58,406 nt of DNA from Cellvibrionaceae bacterium (GCA_025800365.1 JAOXRT010000101.1:1-58406); one strand, 5' to 3'. Counted from the first letter of the stretch, positions 17,985-27,290 are shown. A program made the numbers and translations. Notes: a model not told the origin generated them from the sequence alone.

Positions 17985-18090
17985 CGCAAGGACTCTAGCT
18001 TGCTTAAGATTCAAAACTATCAAACTGTCGATTGCTGTCGCAGTGATTACGCCAAAGCCTTATTGATAACAATAATGAAAGGAACCCAGC

Positions 18091-19926
18091 ATGCGCCTTA
18101 CAGCTAAAGCCCTTATCGCCCTAGCTATCAGCGGTATCGCTCTTTCGCCTACCCAATTAATAGCAAAACCCGAAATTACCATTACCGATAAAGCGGGCAA
18201 GCCACTAGCAACCGCTATGGTTAGTCGTATTTTGGACAACAAGCCAGCTCAGGATTTAAGTGATAACGGCTACAGCCCCCATGGCGTATCTAACAAAATA
18301 GCCTTGGAACATAACCGCTTCAGTAATAGTAGCGGTAAGGTGCTCTTCGATAGCTTGGCTGGTGATGTAGGCACGGTGAGCTACCGGGTACGTAAACCGG
18401 GATTTAAAGATCAGCTGCTGACTCAACAAAATGCTGAGGCTGAATTAAGCGTCGCTATGGAAGCGATTGTTGATCCAAAAGAATTGGCCGAATCCAAGCC
18501 AAGTAATGTTTGGATTAATAATATGGACTTTGAGGGTGACAAAGAGCTGAAGAAACACTTTCAGCTAAATTGTGCTTTCTGCCATCAGCAGGGTTCTTCA
18601 TTTATGCGTGCTGAGCGCAGCCCGGAGCAGTGGCTCGAGATTATTGAGCGCATGCAAAAATATGGCGCACGGGTGGCTGATGAAGATAAAGAGCGTTTAG
18701 CCGGTGTTTTAAGTCGACAGTATAAAAAGCTCAATGCTAATTCAGACAAGTTAGCTGAGCCTCGTCCTTGGTCCGATAAGCTAGCGGGTGTTGAGATTAT
18801 TGAATATCCCATTGGGGATGCCTTCTCCCAGATGCATGATTTCTTGGTACACCCAAATGGCTTTGTCTACGTGGGAGACAATCTGCAAGATCGCATCTAT
18901 GAGGTGAATCCAGAAACGGGTGACTACAAAGTTTATGTAGTACCACACGAAAAAGATGCCAAACTTGGTGGCATTCTAGGAAACCGCTTCGGCGCTATGT
19001 TCCCTAAGTTGTACAACTATATGGGTGTGCACTCTTTCGCGGTTTCCCCTAAAGATGGCCATATTTTTATCACCCCATCTATGCAGCAAGCCTTAATCGA
19101 GTTTAATCCCCATACTAAAGAATTTACCACCCACAAGATGGATGACGGTTACTACCCGCATACTATCCGTGCTGATGGTAAAGGTCGTATCTGGTTCACT
19201 TTAGCCGTGTCTTCACAAGTGGCCAGTTGGGATAGAAACAAGATAGAATTTAAAGTTTACGATCTACCAGCGCGCTCATTTAAGGAGTGGATGATTATTA
19301 AATCCATCCCCTTTATTTTGAGTATGGATGTTGAAGATCGACCACTGCCGAAAGTGGATCGTAAATCGACAGGTGTACCTATGCCTTATGGTATTGACGT
19401 AGCACCGGATGGAAAAATTTGGTTTGCTCGCCTGTATGGTGATGATATTGGCTTTATTGATCCAGAAACCGATGAGGTTTCTATGATTCAAACGCCTTTT
19501 AAAGGGCCGCGCCGCTTACGGGTAGATGCTGATAATAATCTTTGGATTGTCGCCTTCCAGGATTCGCAATTAGCTAAATACGATCCGAAGGCGAAAAAAT
19601 TCACTATGTATGATTTGCCGGTAGTGAATGAGCTGCCTTACTCGCTCAACATCGACCGTGAAAGAAAAATGGTATGGGTAAACGGCAACCAGTCCGATAC
19701 GATTTTTAGTTTTGATATCGATAGTGAAGAATGGTTGGTTTATCCGCTACCACGCAAGCGTAGCTTTACCCGTGATATCGAAGTCGGTGAAGACGGTTCT
19801 ATTTATACCTCCAACTCACACTTCCCTAGCTGGCAGATTGAAGATGGCCAGCCAACCTTGATTCGTGTTATGCCAACGGGTGGAAAAAGGGTAGCTGCGA
19901 ATAAAACTGAAGTTGCTGTGAAGTGA
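18091..19926 (+). CDS. Exported c-type cytochrome / Vgb-like beta-propeller fusion
   Basis: A 611-residue periplasmic protein. It has a signal peptide (about 1-24), a carboxypeptidase-regulatory-like beta domain (about 26-120, ITDKAGKPLATAMVSRI), a short cytochrome-like segment with the haem c motif CAFCH (about 161-165), and a virginiamycin-B-lyase/NHL-type propeller from about 230 onward with repeats such as MPYGIDVAPDGKIWFARLYG and LRVDADNNLWIVAF. One haem c suggests electron transfer; the propeller may bind a substrate or partner. The ATG is preceded by AAAGGA. It heads the operon of PQQ enzymes and is probably activated by the divergent AraC regulator. Confidence 0.8.
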   Translation: MRLTAKALIALAISGIALSPTQLIAKPEITITDKAGKPLATAMVSRILDNKPAQDLSDNGYSPHGVSNKIALEHNRFSNSSGKVLFDSLAGDVGTVSYRVRKPGFKDQLLTQQNAEAELSVAMEAIVDPKELAESKPSNVWINNMDFEGDKELKKHFQLNCAFCHQQGSSFMRAERSPEQWLEIIERMQKYGARVADEDKERLAGVLSRQYKKLNANSDKLAEPRPWSDKLAGVEIIEYPIGDAFSQMHDFLVHPNGFVYVGDNLQDRIYEVNPETGDYKVYVVPHEKDAKLGGILGNRFGAMFPKLYNYMGVHSFAVSPKDGHIFITPSMQQALIEFNPHTKEFTTHKMDDGYYPHTIRADGKGRIWFTLAVSSQVASWDRNKIEFKVYDLPARSFKEWMIIKSIPFILSMDVEDRPLPKVDRKSTGVPMPYGIDVAPDGKIWFARLYGDDIGFIDPETDEVSMIQTPFKGPRRLRVDADNNLWIVAFQDSQLAKYDPKAKKFTMYDLPVVNELPYSLNIDRERKMVWVNGNQSDTIFSFDIDSEEWLVYPLPRKRSFTRDIEVGEDGSIYTSNSHFPSWQIEDGQPTLIRVMPTGGKRVAANKTEVAVK

Positions 19927-19956
19927 TTGGCTAGTCTTTAAATAGGATAAAGAATA

Positions 19957-20970
19957 ATGAAAAAAGTTTTATTGTTGATTAGCCTGTGCTTCAGTCAGAT
20001 TATCTGGGCAGCGGAATCTCCATTTTTGGGTATTGGTATTGCGGTTAACGATATCCCAGAAAAACTACCCCACTACCAAACCATTCTGGGCATTAAGCAG
20101 TGGCAGTATATCGACCTTAATGTAGAAGGCGGTGCTATTCGCCTGGCTAGAGGTGAGTTCAAAGGTAAGAGTGTTGATTTAATGCAGCCTCTACATGGTA
20201 AAACCAATCTTGCGGATTTTATTCAGCAGCGTGGCGAAGGTATTTTTCATCTCTTGGTAGATCAGAACTACCTAGAAGATAAAGCCGCCTACAAGCTTGC
20301 TGCTTTAGAAAAGGCATCGTCAGATATTAGTCATATACCCAATGCTAAGCCCTACCAACAACAATGGTTGGATAGTTACGATGCTTTGGGTGTGAATCTA
20401 AGTTTTGCAGCTGCGCCTCCAACAAAGCAACACTACTGGGGTGTTGCCGATTTAGATTCACTTCAAAAAGATGCTCCGCTCAATACTGCGAGCATTGCTC
20501 AAATTGGTATTGTCATTGAGTCTGCTGAAAAGACCGCTCTGCAATGGAAAGAGCTTTTAGGTTTGTCACCTTGGGTCTTTGTAGACTTTAAACCACCAAT
20601 GACTAGCAATGGCCAGTACTTGGGCGCTGCGGGCTCTGGCTATAGCGAGGTGCATGTGGGCTATGGTCAGTGGTTCGATCTTCAAATCGAGCTACTACAG
20701 CCGGTAGCTGGCCCTACTCCCCATAGAGATTACTTGCGCCGCTATGGCGATGGCGCACATCATTTTAGTTTGGGGCGTTTGCTGGAGCATGATCAACTAC
20801 TGCAATACCTACAAGCAAATGATGTCGCCCTTCAGATGCAATCGGATAATGGTGGCCTAAATCGCACGGCCAGCTATATGGGCAGCGAAAAACAACTGGG
20901 CTGGGTTTTAGAGTTTACCAAAGCCTTTAAAGGCCTTGGTAGCCTAAAAATAGTAAAGCAAATCCCATAA
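19957..20970 (+). CDS. Exported protein with two VOC (glyoxalase-like) domains
   Basis: A 337-residue protein with a clear signal peptide (MKKVLLLISLCFSQIIWAAE) and two vicinal-oxygen-chelate-like modules. The first is at about 25-120 (LGIGIAVNDIPEKLPHYQTI, GEGIFHLLVD). The second is at about 180-325 (IGIVIESAEKTALQWKELLG, YGDGAHHFSLG, WVLEFTKAF). VOC metalloenzymes are normally cytoplasmic (glyoxalase, epimerase, dioxygenase), so a periplasmic form is unusual and suggests action on the substrate of the neighbouring periplasmic PQQ dehydrogenases. The gene lies 30 bp after the cytochrome/propeller gene and 29 bp before the PQQ enzyme. The reaction is not predictable. Confidence 0.72.
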   Translation: MKKVLLLISLCFSQIIWAAESPFLGIGIAVNDIPEKLPHYQTILGIKQWQYIDLNVEGGAIRLARGEFKGKSVDLMQPLHGKTNLADFIQQRGEGIFHLLVDQNYLEDKAAYKLAALEKASSDISHIPNAKPYQQQWLDSYDALGVNLSFAAAPPTKQHYWGVADLDSLQKDAPLNTASIAQIGIVIESAEKTALQWKELLGLSPWVFVDFKPPMTSNGQYLGAAGSGYSEVHVGYGQWFDLQIELLQPVAGPTPHRDYLRRYGDGAHHFSLGRLLEHDQLLQYLQANDVALQMQSDNGGLNRTASYMGSEKQLGWVLEFTKAFKGLGSLKIVKQIP

Positions 20971-20999
20971 GCACTGTTGAAAACTAGAACGAGTTTTGT

Positions 21000-23000
21000 A
21001 TGTATCGTTGTTTAACTATTAAAGCGGCATTTAAAGCGACACTTAAGGCGACGTTGCTGCTTGTTTGGGCTGGAGTAGCTCAAGCTGAAAAAAAGGCTGA
21101 GGAACAGTGGCTCCACTATCGCGCTAATGAAGGTGCCTCGGCGTTTTCCAGCCTGAAGCAGATCAACAGTAGTAATGTGGATGAGCTGGAGCTAGCCTGG
21201 CAGTATAGAACCGGCGACAGCGAGAAGATGGCAGATCATATGGGCCGCACCTCCACCCAAGTTACCCCAATCCTTTTGCCTAAGGAAGCTGGTGGCCACT
21301 TGGCATTTTGTACACCTTTCAATAGGGTCATTGCGCTTGATCCAAAAACTGGGCAGCAGCGTTGGTCCTTCGATCCAAAGGTAAATATGGCGGGCACGCG
21401 TCCTATGCGCTGTCGAGCGGTTACCTATTGGCAACATAGCAATACGCAAGAGCGCGAGAAGTACTGCGGCCGGCGTTTATACGTTGCTACCCATGATCGT
21501 CGTCTAGTTGCGATCGATGCCAAAGAAGGTTCTTTGTGTAAGAGTTTCGCAAAAAATGGTGAACTGCCTTTATACAATGAAAAATCTGGCTATCAGCCAG
21601 ACTATGTAAACAATTCCTCTTCGGCTGTTGTGGTTGGAAATAATATTGTTGTGGGCTCGGCGATTATTGATTTCGCCGAATCTCATGCTCCCCAAGGCAC
21701 TGTTGTTGCCTTCGATGCATTGAGTGGTGATTTTCGTTGGAGCTTTGATCCAATCCCGAAAAGCAATGACCACCCTATGGCGAAAGATTGGCCTCGTGTT
21801 GATGGCAAAAGCCCACAGGACTTCGCTGGTGGTGCTAACGCTTGGGCTCCGCTTTCTGTCGATAATGAGCGCGATTTAGTTTTTATTCCTACCAGTAGCC
21901 CTTCGCCAGATTTCTACGGTGGTATGCGCCCGGGTGACAACCGCTATGCCAATTCGGTTGTGGCATTGCGTGGTGCCACAGGTGAAGTCGTTTGGCATCA
22001 GCAGTTGGTGCACCATGATCTTTGGGATTACGATGCGCCTGCGGCTCCGGTATTAGTGGATATTAATCAAGGCGGTAAAAAGCGCGCGGTTGTTATTCAG
22101 GTGACCAAGCAGGGTTTGGTGTTTACCTTTGATCGTGAAACCGGTGAGCCTGTGTTTGGTCAGGAAGAGCGCCCTGTTCCGCAATCGAAAATTGCCGGTG
22201 AGTACAGTTCGCCAACTCAGCCTTTCCCGCTGAAGCCGCGCCCCCTTATTGATGCCAATATCGATCCGAAGAAAGATGCTTTTGGTATGTTGTGGTTCGA
22301 TAAAAATGCCTGTGAGAAACGTTTAGAGTCTTTGCACAGTGAGGGGCTTTTTACGCCGCTGTCTTTGCAGCGTACTTTGATGTTGCCCGGTAGTTTGGGT
22401 GGTGCTAACTGGGGTGGTGCGAGCTTTTGGCCTAAGCGTAATCTTTTGTTTGTGAATTTAAATACGGCGCCTTTTGAGGGCGAGTTGCGTCCCATTAATC
22501 CGAATAATCCTGGTGATCATATTGTGGCTCACGGCAGTGAGATGAAGGTCACGATGAAGGGTTCTCCTTATATGGTCATTACGGATACGGTGACCTCGCC
22601 TTTGGGTGCTCCTTGTACGGAGCCGCCTTGGGGCAAGATGGTAGCTATTGATATGAGCTCCGGCGAGGTTCGTTGGGAATCTGCTTTGGGTTCGATTCAT
22701 GATATGGCGCCTTTTCCTGTTCCCTTTGATATTAATTGGGGTACGCCGAATCTTGGTGGTTCGATGACGACGGCTGGCGGTTTGACGTTTATTGCGGCGA
22801 CGATGGATAAGCGTTTTCGCGCTTACGATAGTTTAACGGGCCGTACGTTGTGGACAACGAAGTTGCCGGTGGATGCGACGGCGGTGCCGATGACTTATGA
22901 GTTGGATGGTAAGCAGTATGTGGTTTTGGCTGCGGGTGGGCATAAGATGTTTAATCGTGGGACGGGTGATTATATCTTGGCGTATGCATTGCCGGATTAA
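21000..23000 (+). CDS. PQQ-dependent dehydrogenase, glucose/quinate family-like, soluble periplasmic
   Basis: A 666-residue quinoprotein. After a cleavable signal (about 1-29, ending VAQAE) comes an eight-bladed PQQ propeller. Typical elements are VIALDPKTGQQRWSFDP, VHHDLWDYDAPAAPVLVD, WGGASFWPKRNLLFVN and the C-terminal VDATAVPMTYELDGKQYVV followed by LAAGGHK, all resembling membrane glucose/quinate dehydrogenases. Unlike these, it has no N-terminal membrane-helix bundle. It probably oxidises an alcohol or sugar in the periplasm and passes electrons to a cytochrome such as the one encoded upstream. The cofactor genes pqqA-E are not in this window. Codon use becomes strongly G/T-ending from about 22300. 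Confidence 0.88.
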   Translation: MYRCLTIKAAFKATLKATLLLVWAGVAQAEKKAEEQWLHYRANEGASAFSSLKQINSSNVDELELAWQYRTGDSEKMADHMGRTSTQVTPILLPKEAGGHLAFCTPFNRVIALDPKTGQQRWSFDPKVNMAGTRPMRCRAVTYWQHSNTQEREKYCGRRLYVATHDRRLVAIDAKEGSLCKSFAKNGELPLYNEKSGYQPDYVNNSSSAVVVGNNIVVGSAIIDFAESHAPQGTVVAFDALSGDFRWSFDPIPKSNDHPMAKDWPRVDGKSPQDFAGGANAWAPLSVDNERDLVFIPTSSPSPDFYGGMRPGDNRYANSVVALRGATGEVVWHQQLVHHDLWDYDAPAAPVLVDINQGGKKRAVVIQVTKQGLVFTFDRETGEPVFGQEERPVPQSKIAGEYSSPTQPFPLKPRPLIDANIDPKKDAFGMLWFDKNACEKRLESLHSEGLFTPLSLQRTLMLPGSLGGANWGGASFWPKRNLLFVNLNTAPFEGELRPINPNNPGDHIVAHGSEMKVTMKGSPYMVITDTVTSPLGAPCTEPPWGKMVAIDMSSGEVRWESALGSIHDMAPFPVPFDINWGTPNLGGSMTTAGGLTFIAATMDKRFRAYDSLTGRTLWTTKLPVDATAVPMTYELDGKQYVVLAAGGHKMFNRGTGDYILAYALPD

Positions 23001-23039
23001 ATTTAACGCGTTACCTAGAGTGTCTTCATTGGATAAACC

Positions 23040-23151
23040 GGTTTGAAGTGGGGATGAGATTCACAAAACTCGCCGTGAACCCATCCTTGGGGGCTCTCCA
23101 AAAACATCCTTGTTTTTGAATGTTCTGTGAATCTCATCCCCACTTCAAACC
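23040..23151. repeat. 112-bp inverted-repeat element (MITE/REP-like) in an operon gap
   Basis: Two perfectly complementary 26-bp arms (23040-23065, beginning GGTTTGAAGTGGGGATGAG, and 23126-23151) enclose 60 bp. The interior contains a second hairpin: CAAAAACA (23099-23106) and TGTTTTTG (23111-23118) with a 4-base loop. The element occupies most of the gap between two PQQ dehydrogenase genes. It encodes nothing. It may be a non-autonomous mobile repeat, or a transcript stabiliser or attenuator. Confidence 0.7.
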
Positions 23152-23217
23152 TTCTAATGTGATTTCTGAAATTAAATTAACACTATAAATAAAACAGTTA
23201 ATAAAAAGAGAAGAACA

Positions 23218-25143
23218 ATGAAAATCATAAGCCGATTAGCCTATACGATCAGTGCGGCGCTAGGTGTGAGCCTGAGTAGTGGTGTTTTAGCTGCTGATTT
23301 AAGTAATGCTCAAAAAGGCGAGCAGTTGTATAAGAAATACTGCGCAGCGTGTCATGACATAGGTGTGGATAAAGCGCCTAAGGTGGAAGATTTAAAGCGA
23401 CTCAGTCAAAGCCAAATTATGATGACGATTTCGATTGGGCGTATGCAGCCGCAGGCGGCGGCGATGTCTAAGGATGAGCGTAGTTGGGTTTCGGAGTATT
23501 TATCGGGTGGCGGTGAGGTTGATAATACTTGGCTAGAAGCCAATCGCTGCGATAAGTATCCAGTGCTGACAGAAGCTGATAGTCAGGTGATCAGTGCGGA
23601 CTGGGGTTTTGGAGAGTTTAATAATCGCTTGCAGACCCAGAGTGAGATTACGCCGGAGAATGTGCATAAACTGAAGTTAAAGTGGGCCTTTGGCTTTCAG
23701 AAGGTTAACGATATGCGCAATCAGCCGGTGTATACCGATGATGCGCTTTATGTGGGCAGTAAAAGTGCCCATGTGATGGCGCTAGACCCGGAAACCGGTT
23801 GTATTAAGTGGCAACAGCAAACCGCTGCGGGTGTGCGCTCTAGTTTGGTGCTGGGTGAAATCGCTGGTGAGCGTGTGTTGTTTTTTGCCGATGAGCTAGC
23901 CAATGTTTATGCGGTGCGCGCGAAAGATGGTAGTCAGATTTGGAAGGAAAACTTAGGTGTATTTCCTACTTCCTTGATTACTGGTACGCCAGCTTTTTAT
24001 AAAGGTAAGGTTAAAGGCCAAAAAGAAGAAGTTTCCCAGTTAATAGTCCCTATTTCTTCTTTTGAAGTGGCCGCTGCAGGTATGCCGGGTTATCCCTGCT
24101 GTCGTTCTCACGGTATGGTGATTGCTCTTGATGCTAATACGGGTAAAACCCAGTGGCAGTGGCATGCGACTGAGCAAGCGAAGCCTTTGGGTAAAACCAA
24201 AAGTGGTATGCCGATGTTTGGGCCGTCTGGTGCGGTGGTGTGGACGACGCCAACTATCGATGCTGAGCGTGGTTTGATTTTTATTGGTACTGGTGAGAAT
24301 ACGTCCAAGCCTGCTACAGATACCAGTGATTCGGTTATCGCTTTGGAAATGGCTACGGGTAAGATGCGTTGGAAGTTTCAAGCTTTGGCCAATGATATTT
24401 GGAATGCGGCGTGTTTAAACGGTGGCGAAGCTTGCCCGGAGGATATGGGGCCAGATTTTGATTTTGGTGCACCGATGATTCTTCATAAGATGAGCGATGG
24501 TCGTCCAGTTTTGTTAGCCGGGCAAAAGTCTTCTGAGGTGTTTGCGCTAAACCCAGATACCGGTAAGTTGTATTGGCGTAATCGTTTAAGTATGGGTACA
24601 ACCAATGGTGGTATTCACTGGGGTATGACGGTTTATAAGAATTCGGTTTATGTTCCGTTGGCAGACCCTGAGCGTGATATTCCGGGTTATACGCCCAAGC
24701 CTGGTTTGTATCGTTTGAATATTGATAACGGTAAAGTTGAATGGGCCAAACCGGTGAGCCGTGGCTGTGATTTCGATATGGAGTATGCACCTAAGATAGG
24801 TTTGGAGCAGGTGCGTAGTGGTAAAAGGCGTAAGCTAGAAGATCGCTATGCCTGCTCTTGGTACTACGGCCTTTCTGCCGCGCCAAGTGCTGTTCCTGGT
24901 TTGGTTTTCGCTGCTGGCCTAGATGGTAAGCTCTCTGCTTATCGCATGAAAGATGGTGAAATCCTTTGGCAAAGTAAAACGGCGGTACCTTTTAAAACCG
25001 TTAATGGTCTAGCCGCTCATGGCGGTGCTATCGATGTAGATGGTGCGGTGCTAGGTAAGGATAAGCTCTTTATTAATTCCGGTTACAGTATGTTTGGTCA
25101 GTTACCTGGCAATGTGCTGTTGGCTTTTGAGCTGGAAAAGTAA
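23218..25143 (+). CDS. Cytochrome c / PQQ quinoprotein dehydrogenase, polyvinyl-alcohol-dehydrogenase-like
   Basis: A 641-residue periplasmic quinohaemoprotein. It has a signal peptide (1-25), then an N-terminal cytochrome c domain (about 28-110) with the haem motif CAACH and GRMQPQAAAMS, whose Met may be the sixth haem ligand. A PQQ propeller follows, with HVMALDPETGCIKWQQQ, an adjacent cysteine pair in YPCCRSHGMVIALD and FALNPDTGKLYWRN. The order haem-then-propeller matches polyvinyl alcohol dehydrogenase rather than type II alcohol dehydrogenases, where the haem is C-terminal. It should oxidise secondary or polymeric alcohols. Its 217-bp upstream gap carries the inverted-repeat element. 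Confidence 0.85.
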   Translation: MKIISRLAYTISAALGVSLSSGVLAADLSNAQKGEQLYKKYCAACHDIGVDKAPKVEDLKRLSQSQIMMTISIGRMQPQAAAMSKDERSWVSEYLSGGGEVDNTWLEANRCDKYPVLTEADSQVISADWGFGEFNNRLQTQSEITPENVHKLKLKWAFGFQKVNDMRNQPVYTDDALYVGSKSAHVMALDPETGCIKWQQQTAAGVRSSLVLGEIAGERVLFFADELANVYAVRAKDGSQIWKENLGVFPTSLITGTPAFYKGKVKGQKEEVSQLIVPISSFEVAAAGMPGYPCCRSHGMVIALDANTGKTQWQWHATEQAKPLGKTKSGMPMFGPSGAVVWTTPTIDAERGLIFIGTGENTSKPATDTSDSVIALEMATGKMRWKFQALANDIWNAACLNGGEACPEDMGPDFDFGAPMILHKMSDGRPVLLAGQKSSEVFALNPDTGKLYWRNRLSMGTTNGGIHWGMTVYKNSVYVPLADPERDIPGYTPKPGLYRLNIDNGKVEWAKPVSRGCDFDMEYAPKIGLEQVRSGKRRKLEDRYACSWYYGLSAAPSAVPGLVFAAGLDGKLSAYRMKDGEILWQSKTAVPFKTVNGLAAHGGAIDVDGAVLGKDKLFINSGYSMFGQLPGNVLLAFELEK

Positions 25144-25152
25144 GCACTGATT

Positions 25153-25755
25153 ATGAAGCCTGTTGTTGTTCTATTAATATGCTTAAGCTACGCCACCCTG
25201 CGTTATATTGTGTTTGGTGACGTTGCTATAGAGCAGTGGCCTGTTTTTATTGTTAATAAAAGTATTAGCTTTTTTGTGGCTGCCTGTATGGCAGCCTCAG
25301 CTTATTATTCTTGGCGTTTGAAAAGAATCGGTTTGCTAGGTTCTTTCTCAGACGATGAGCTTTATTCTAAATATGAAGCGAAGCAATCAGCTATGTGGGG
25401 CCGTTGGGCGTGGCATAGCCTTATTCTGCATATTTTGTTGTCTATAGGCCTACTAAACCCAGCGTATTTTGCGAAGTTTTATGATGGAGCAAAACTGAAT
25501 TTGCTAGGTAACATCATGCTGCTTGCTGGCGCCTTAGGTAGTTATGCGTTTTATCGTTTACAGTCAGAGCGTTTAAACAACCTGATTAAGATGTTGGCTT
25601 CTTTGGCATTGCTGGGGCATTTGCTGCCTATGTGCAGCTCTTGGATCAGCCCTGAAAAGTGGCCGGCCTATTTTCCGCCGATCTCTCTTTTAAGCGCACT
25701 GCTAGCAGCTTATGCAGCGCTAGGATTTTGGAATTGTATCAGTAGTCGCCGCTAA
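25153..25755 (+). CDS. Hypothetical integral membrane protein
   Basis: A 200-residue protein, mostly hydrophobic. I count about six membrane segments: residues 2-20, 32-50, 84-102, 112-132, 145-160 and 175-193. No recognisable enzyme motif is seen. It starts 9 bp after the stop of the PQQ enzyme, so it is the last gene of that operon, and may anchor or serve the periplasmic oxidation system, for example as part of electron delivery to the quinone pool. That role is a guess from position only. Confidence 0.6.
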   Translation: MKPVVVLLICLSYATLRYIVFGDVAIEQWPVFIVNKSISFFVAACMAASAYYSWRLKRIGLLGSFSDDELYSKYEAKQSAMWGRWAWHSLILHILLSIGLLNPAYFAKFYDGAKLNLLGNIMLLAGALGSYAFYRLQSERLNNLIKMLASLALLGHLLPMCSSWISPEKWPAYFPPISLLSALLAAYAALGFWNCISSRR

Positions 25756-25773
25756 GAATTCACAGCGGCGACT
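25744..25773. terminator. Hairpin at end of the PQQ operon
   Basis: AGTCGCCGCT (25744-25753) and AGCGGCGACT (25764-25773) form a perfect 10-bp GC-rich stem with a 10-base loop overlapping the stop codon. There is no U-tract after it, so it may protect the 3' end or act as a weak terminator between convergent genes. Confidence 0.45.
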
Positions 25774-25811
25774 GCCGAATTAAATGATGGGCTGCCTTTT
25801 ATGGCTACTCT

Positions 25812-27290
25812 TTATGGTTCGATGGATTGAATCAATCGAGCGTAAAATAATACTGCCAATCTCATATTTTCAATGCTAATTCGCTCGTTATTGCCATGGA
25901 AGCCGCTGATATCCGCTTTGCCGATGACCATAGGGTTAAAGCGAAAGCTGTCTTTGGCAACGAGTTGATAGTATTTGCTGTCGGTGCCGCCTACGGTAAT
26001 GCTAGGGGTAACAATAACGTCGCCGAAGTTTTCTCTACTGGCATTCGCAAGCAGTTTAAAACCTTCGCTCTGAGTACTGGCTACGGGTGATGCTTCCTGA
26101 GCTTCTTTGCTCTGTATCTTAACCCTTGGGTCATCGATGACCTTTTCTACATGATCGACTACATTTTCTACGCTATCACGAGGGTGCAGTCGAAAATTAA
26201 TGTTTGCCGAGGTGTAAATAGGCAAGACATTTTCTTTTACACCTCCGCTGATCATAGTGGGTGCGGTAGTTGTGCGTAGCATGGCATTGGCGAAAGAAAC
26301 TTCGCTCATCTGCTTTTCTAGAGCGCTATTAAATAACCAGCGGTTGGCAAAAAAGAATCGCTGTCTAAAGGGCATATAGCGTGAAAGAACATCGAACATT
26401 TCTGCACTAACACCTTCTAGGCCACCTTCCATTGGAGCATTTTGTACACGGCTTACGGCCTGCGATAAAACACCAATCGCGGTTTGTTTAGGTGGTACTG
26501 AGCTATGGCCGCCCTCTCCTTGGACAGAAAGCTCGATATTTAAATAACCTTTTTCGGCAACGTTAATGCTGGCCACTGGCATGGGCATGCCATCGATCAT
26601 ATCACTCAATACGAAGGAGCCTTCATCTAAGCTCCAGGCTAGTTTGATATTGTTCGCCTGTAAATATTCAGCGATGGCTTTTGAGCCTTTTTCACTGCCT
26701 ATTTCTTCGTCGTGGGTAAAGGCTAGGTACACAGTACGCTTGGGTGAGATACCTTGTTTTAACATCAGGCTGGTCGCTTCCAATAAAGCGATTACAGCGC
26801 TTTTATCGTCCAGCGCGCCACGCCCCCAGATGTGAGTGTTATCGATATGTCCGCTAAAAGGCGGCTGCTGCCAGAGTTTAGCGGTACCGGGAATCACTGG
26901 AACCACATCATAATGCGCTGATAAGAGCACGGGCGAGTTGCTATTCTCGCCTTCCCAGCGCAGTAATAGGGTGTAGTCGTTAAGGACTGTTAGCTCTAGC
27001 TGTGTAAAAACCTCGGCGTAGTTAAGTTTGAGCCAGCTGATAAACTCATTGAACTCGGGGCCGGGCTTATGCTCCCTAGAATAGGAAATCGTTTTTATCT
27101 GGATCGCTTCGGAAAGGCGTTGGGAAATAGCCTTTATATCGAGCTGCGTGCCGTCTAATCCTGCTGTGGCCGCTGCAGACTGCTCTGGAAGCTGGTCCTG
27201 TGAATCGGCTTGGTGAAGCCAAGTACGTACTATGGTCAGGGAGAGTACGCTTAGTATTATTACCGCCAGAAGCGCCAATAGTTTTTTCAT
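25812..27290 (-). CDS. M20 family metallopeptidase, PM20D1/carboxypeptidase S-like
   Basis: A 492-residue zinc hydrolase. The N-terminal hydrophobic segment (about 3-22) anchors it to the membrane or exports it. Metal and catalytic motifs are SAHYDVVPV (His126, Asp128), GRGALDDK (Asp161) and FTHDEEIGSEKG (Glu195/Glu196). The dimerisation-domain motif GEGGHSSVPPKQTAIG and the C-terminal VGGTDSKYY plus FHGNNERI complete the set. The length and motifs match the Gly-X carboxypeptidase / PM20D1 branch, whose members hydrolyse N-acyl amino acids or small peptides. It is monocistronic and convergent with the PQQ operon. Confidence 0.88.
   Translation of the reverse strand: MKKLLALLAVIILSVLSLTIVRTWLHQADSQDQLPEQSAAATAGLDGTQLDIKAISQRLSEAIQIKTISYSREHKPGPEFNEFISWLKLNYAEVFTQLELTVLNDYTLLLRWEGENSNSPVLLSAHYDVVPVIPGTAKLWQQPPFSGHIDNTHIWGRGALDDKSAVIALLEATSLMLKQGISPKRTVYLAFTHDEEIGSEKGSKAIAEYLQANNIKLAWSLDEGSFVLSDMIDGMPMPVASINVAEKGYLNIELSVQGEGGHSSVPPKQTAIGVLSQAVSRVQNAPMEGGLEGVSAEMFDVLSRYMPFRQRFFFANRWLFNSALEKQMSEVSFANAMLRTTTAPTMISGGVKENVLPIYTSANINFRLHPRDSVENVVDHVEKVIDDPRVKIQSKEAQEASPVASTQSEGFKLLANASRENFGDVIVTPSITVGGTDSKYYQLVAKDSFRFNPMVIGKADISGFHGNNERISIENMRLAVLFYARLIQSIEP

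Noticed and set aside
22217-22700. Minus-strand open frames within the PQQ dehydrogenase gene
   Set aside because: They arise from the G/T-ending codon bias of the sense strand and have no ribosome-binding site or protein-like composition.
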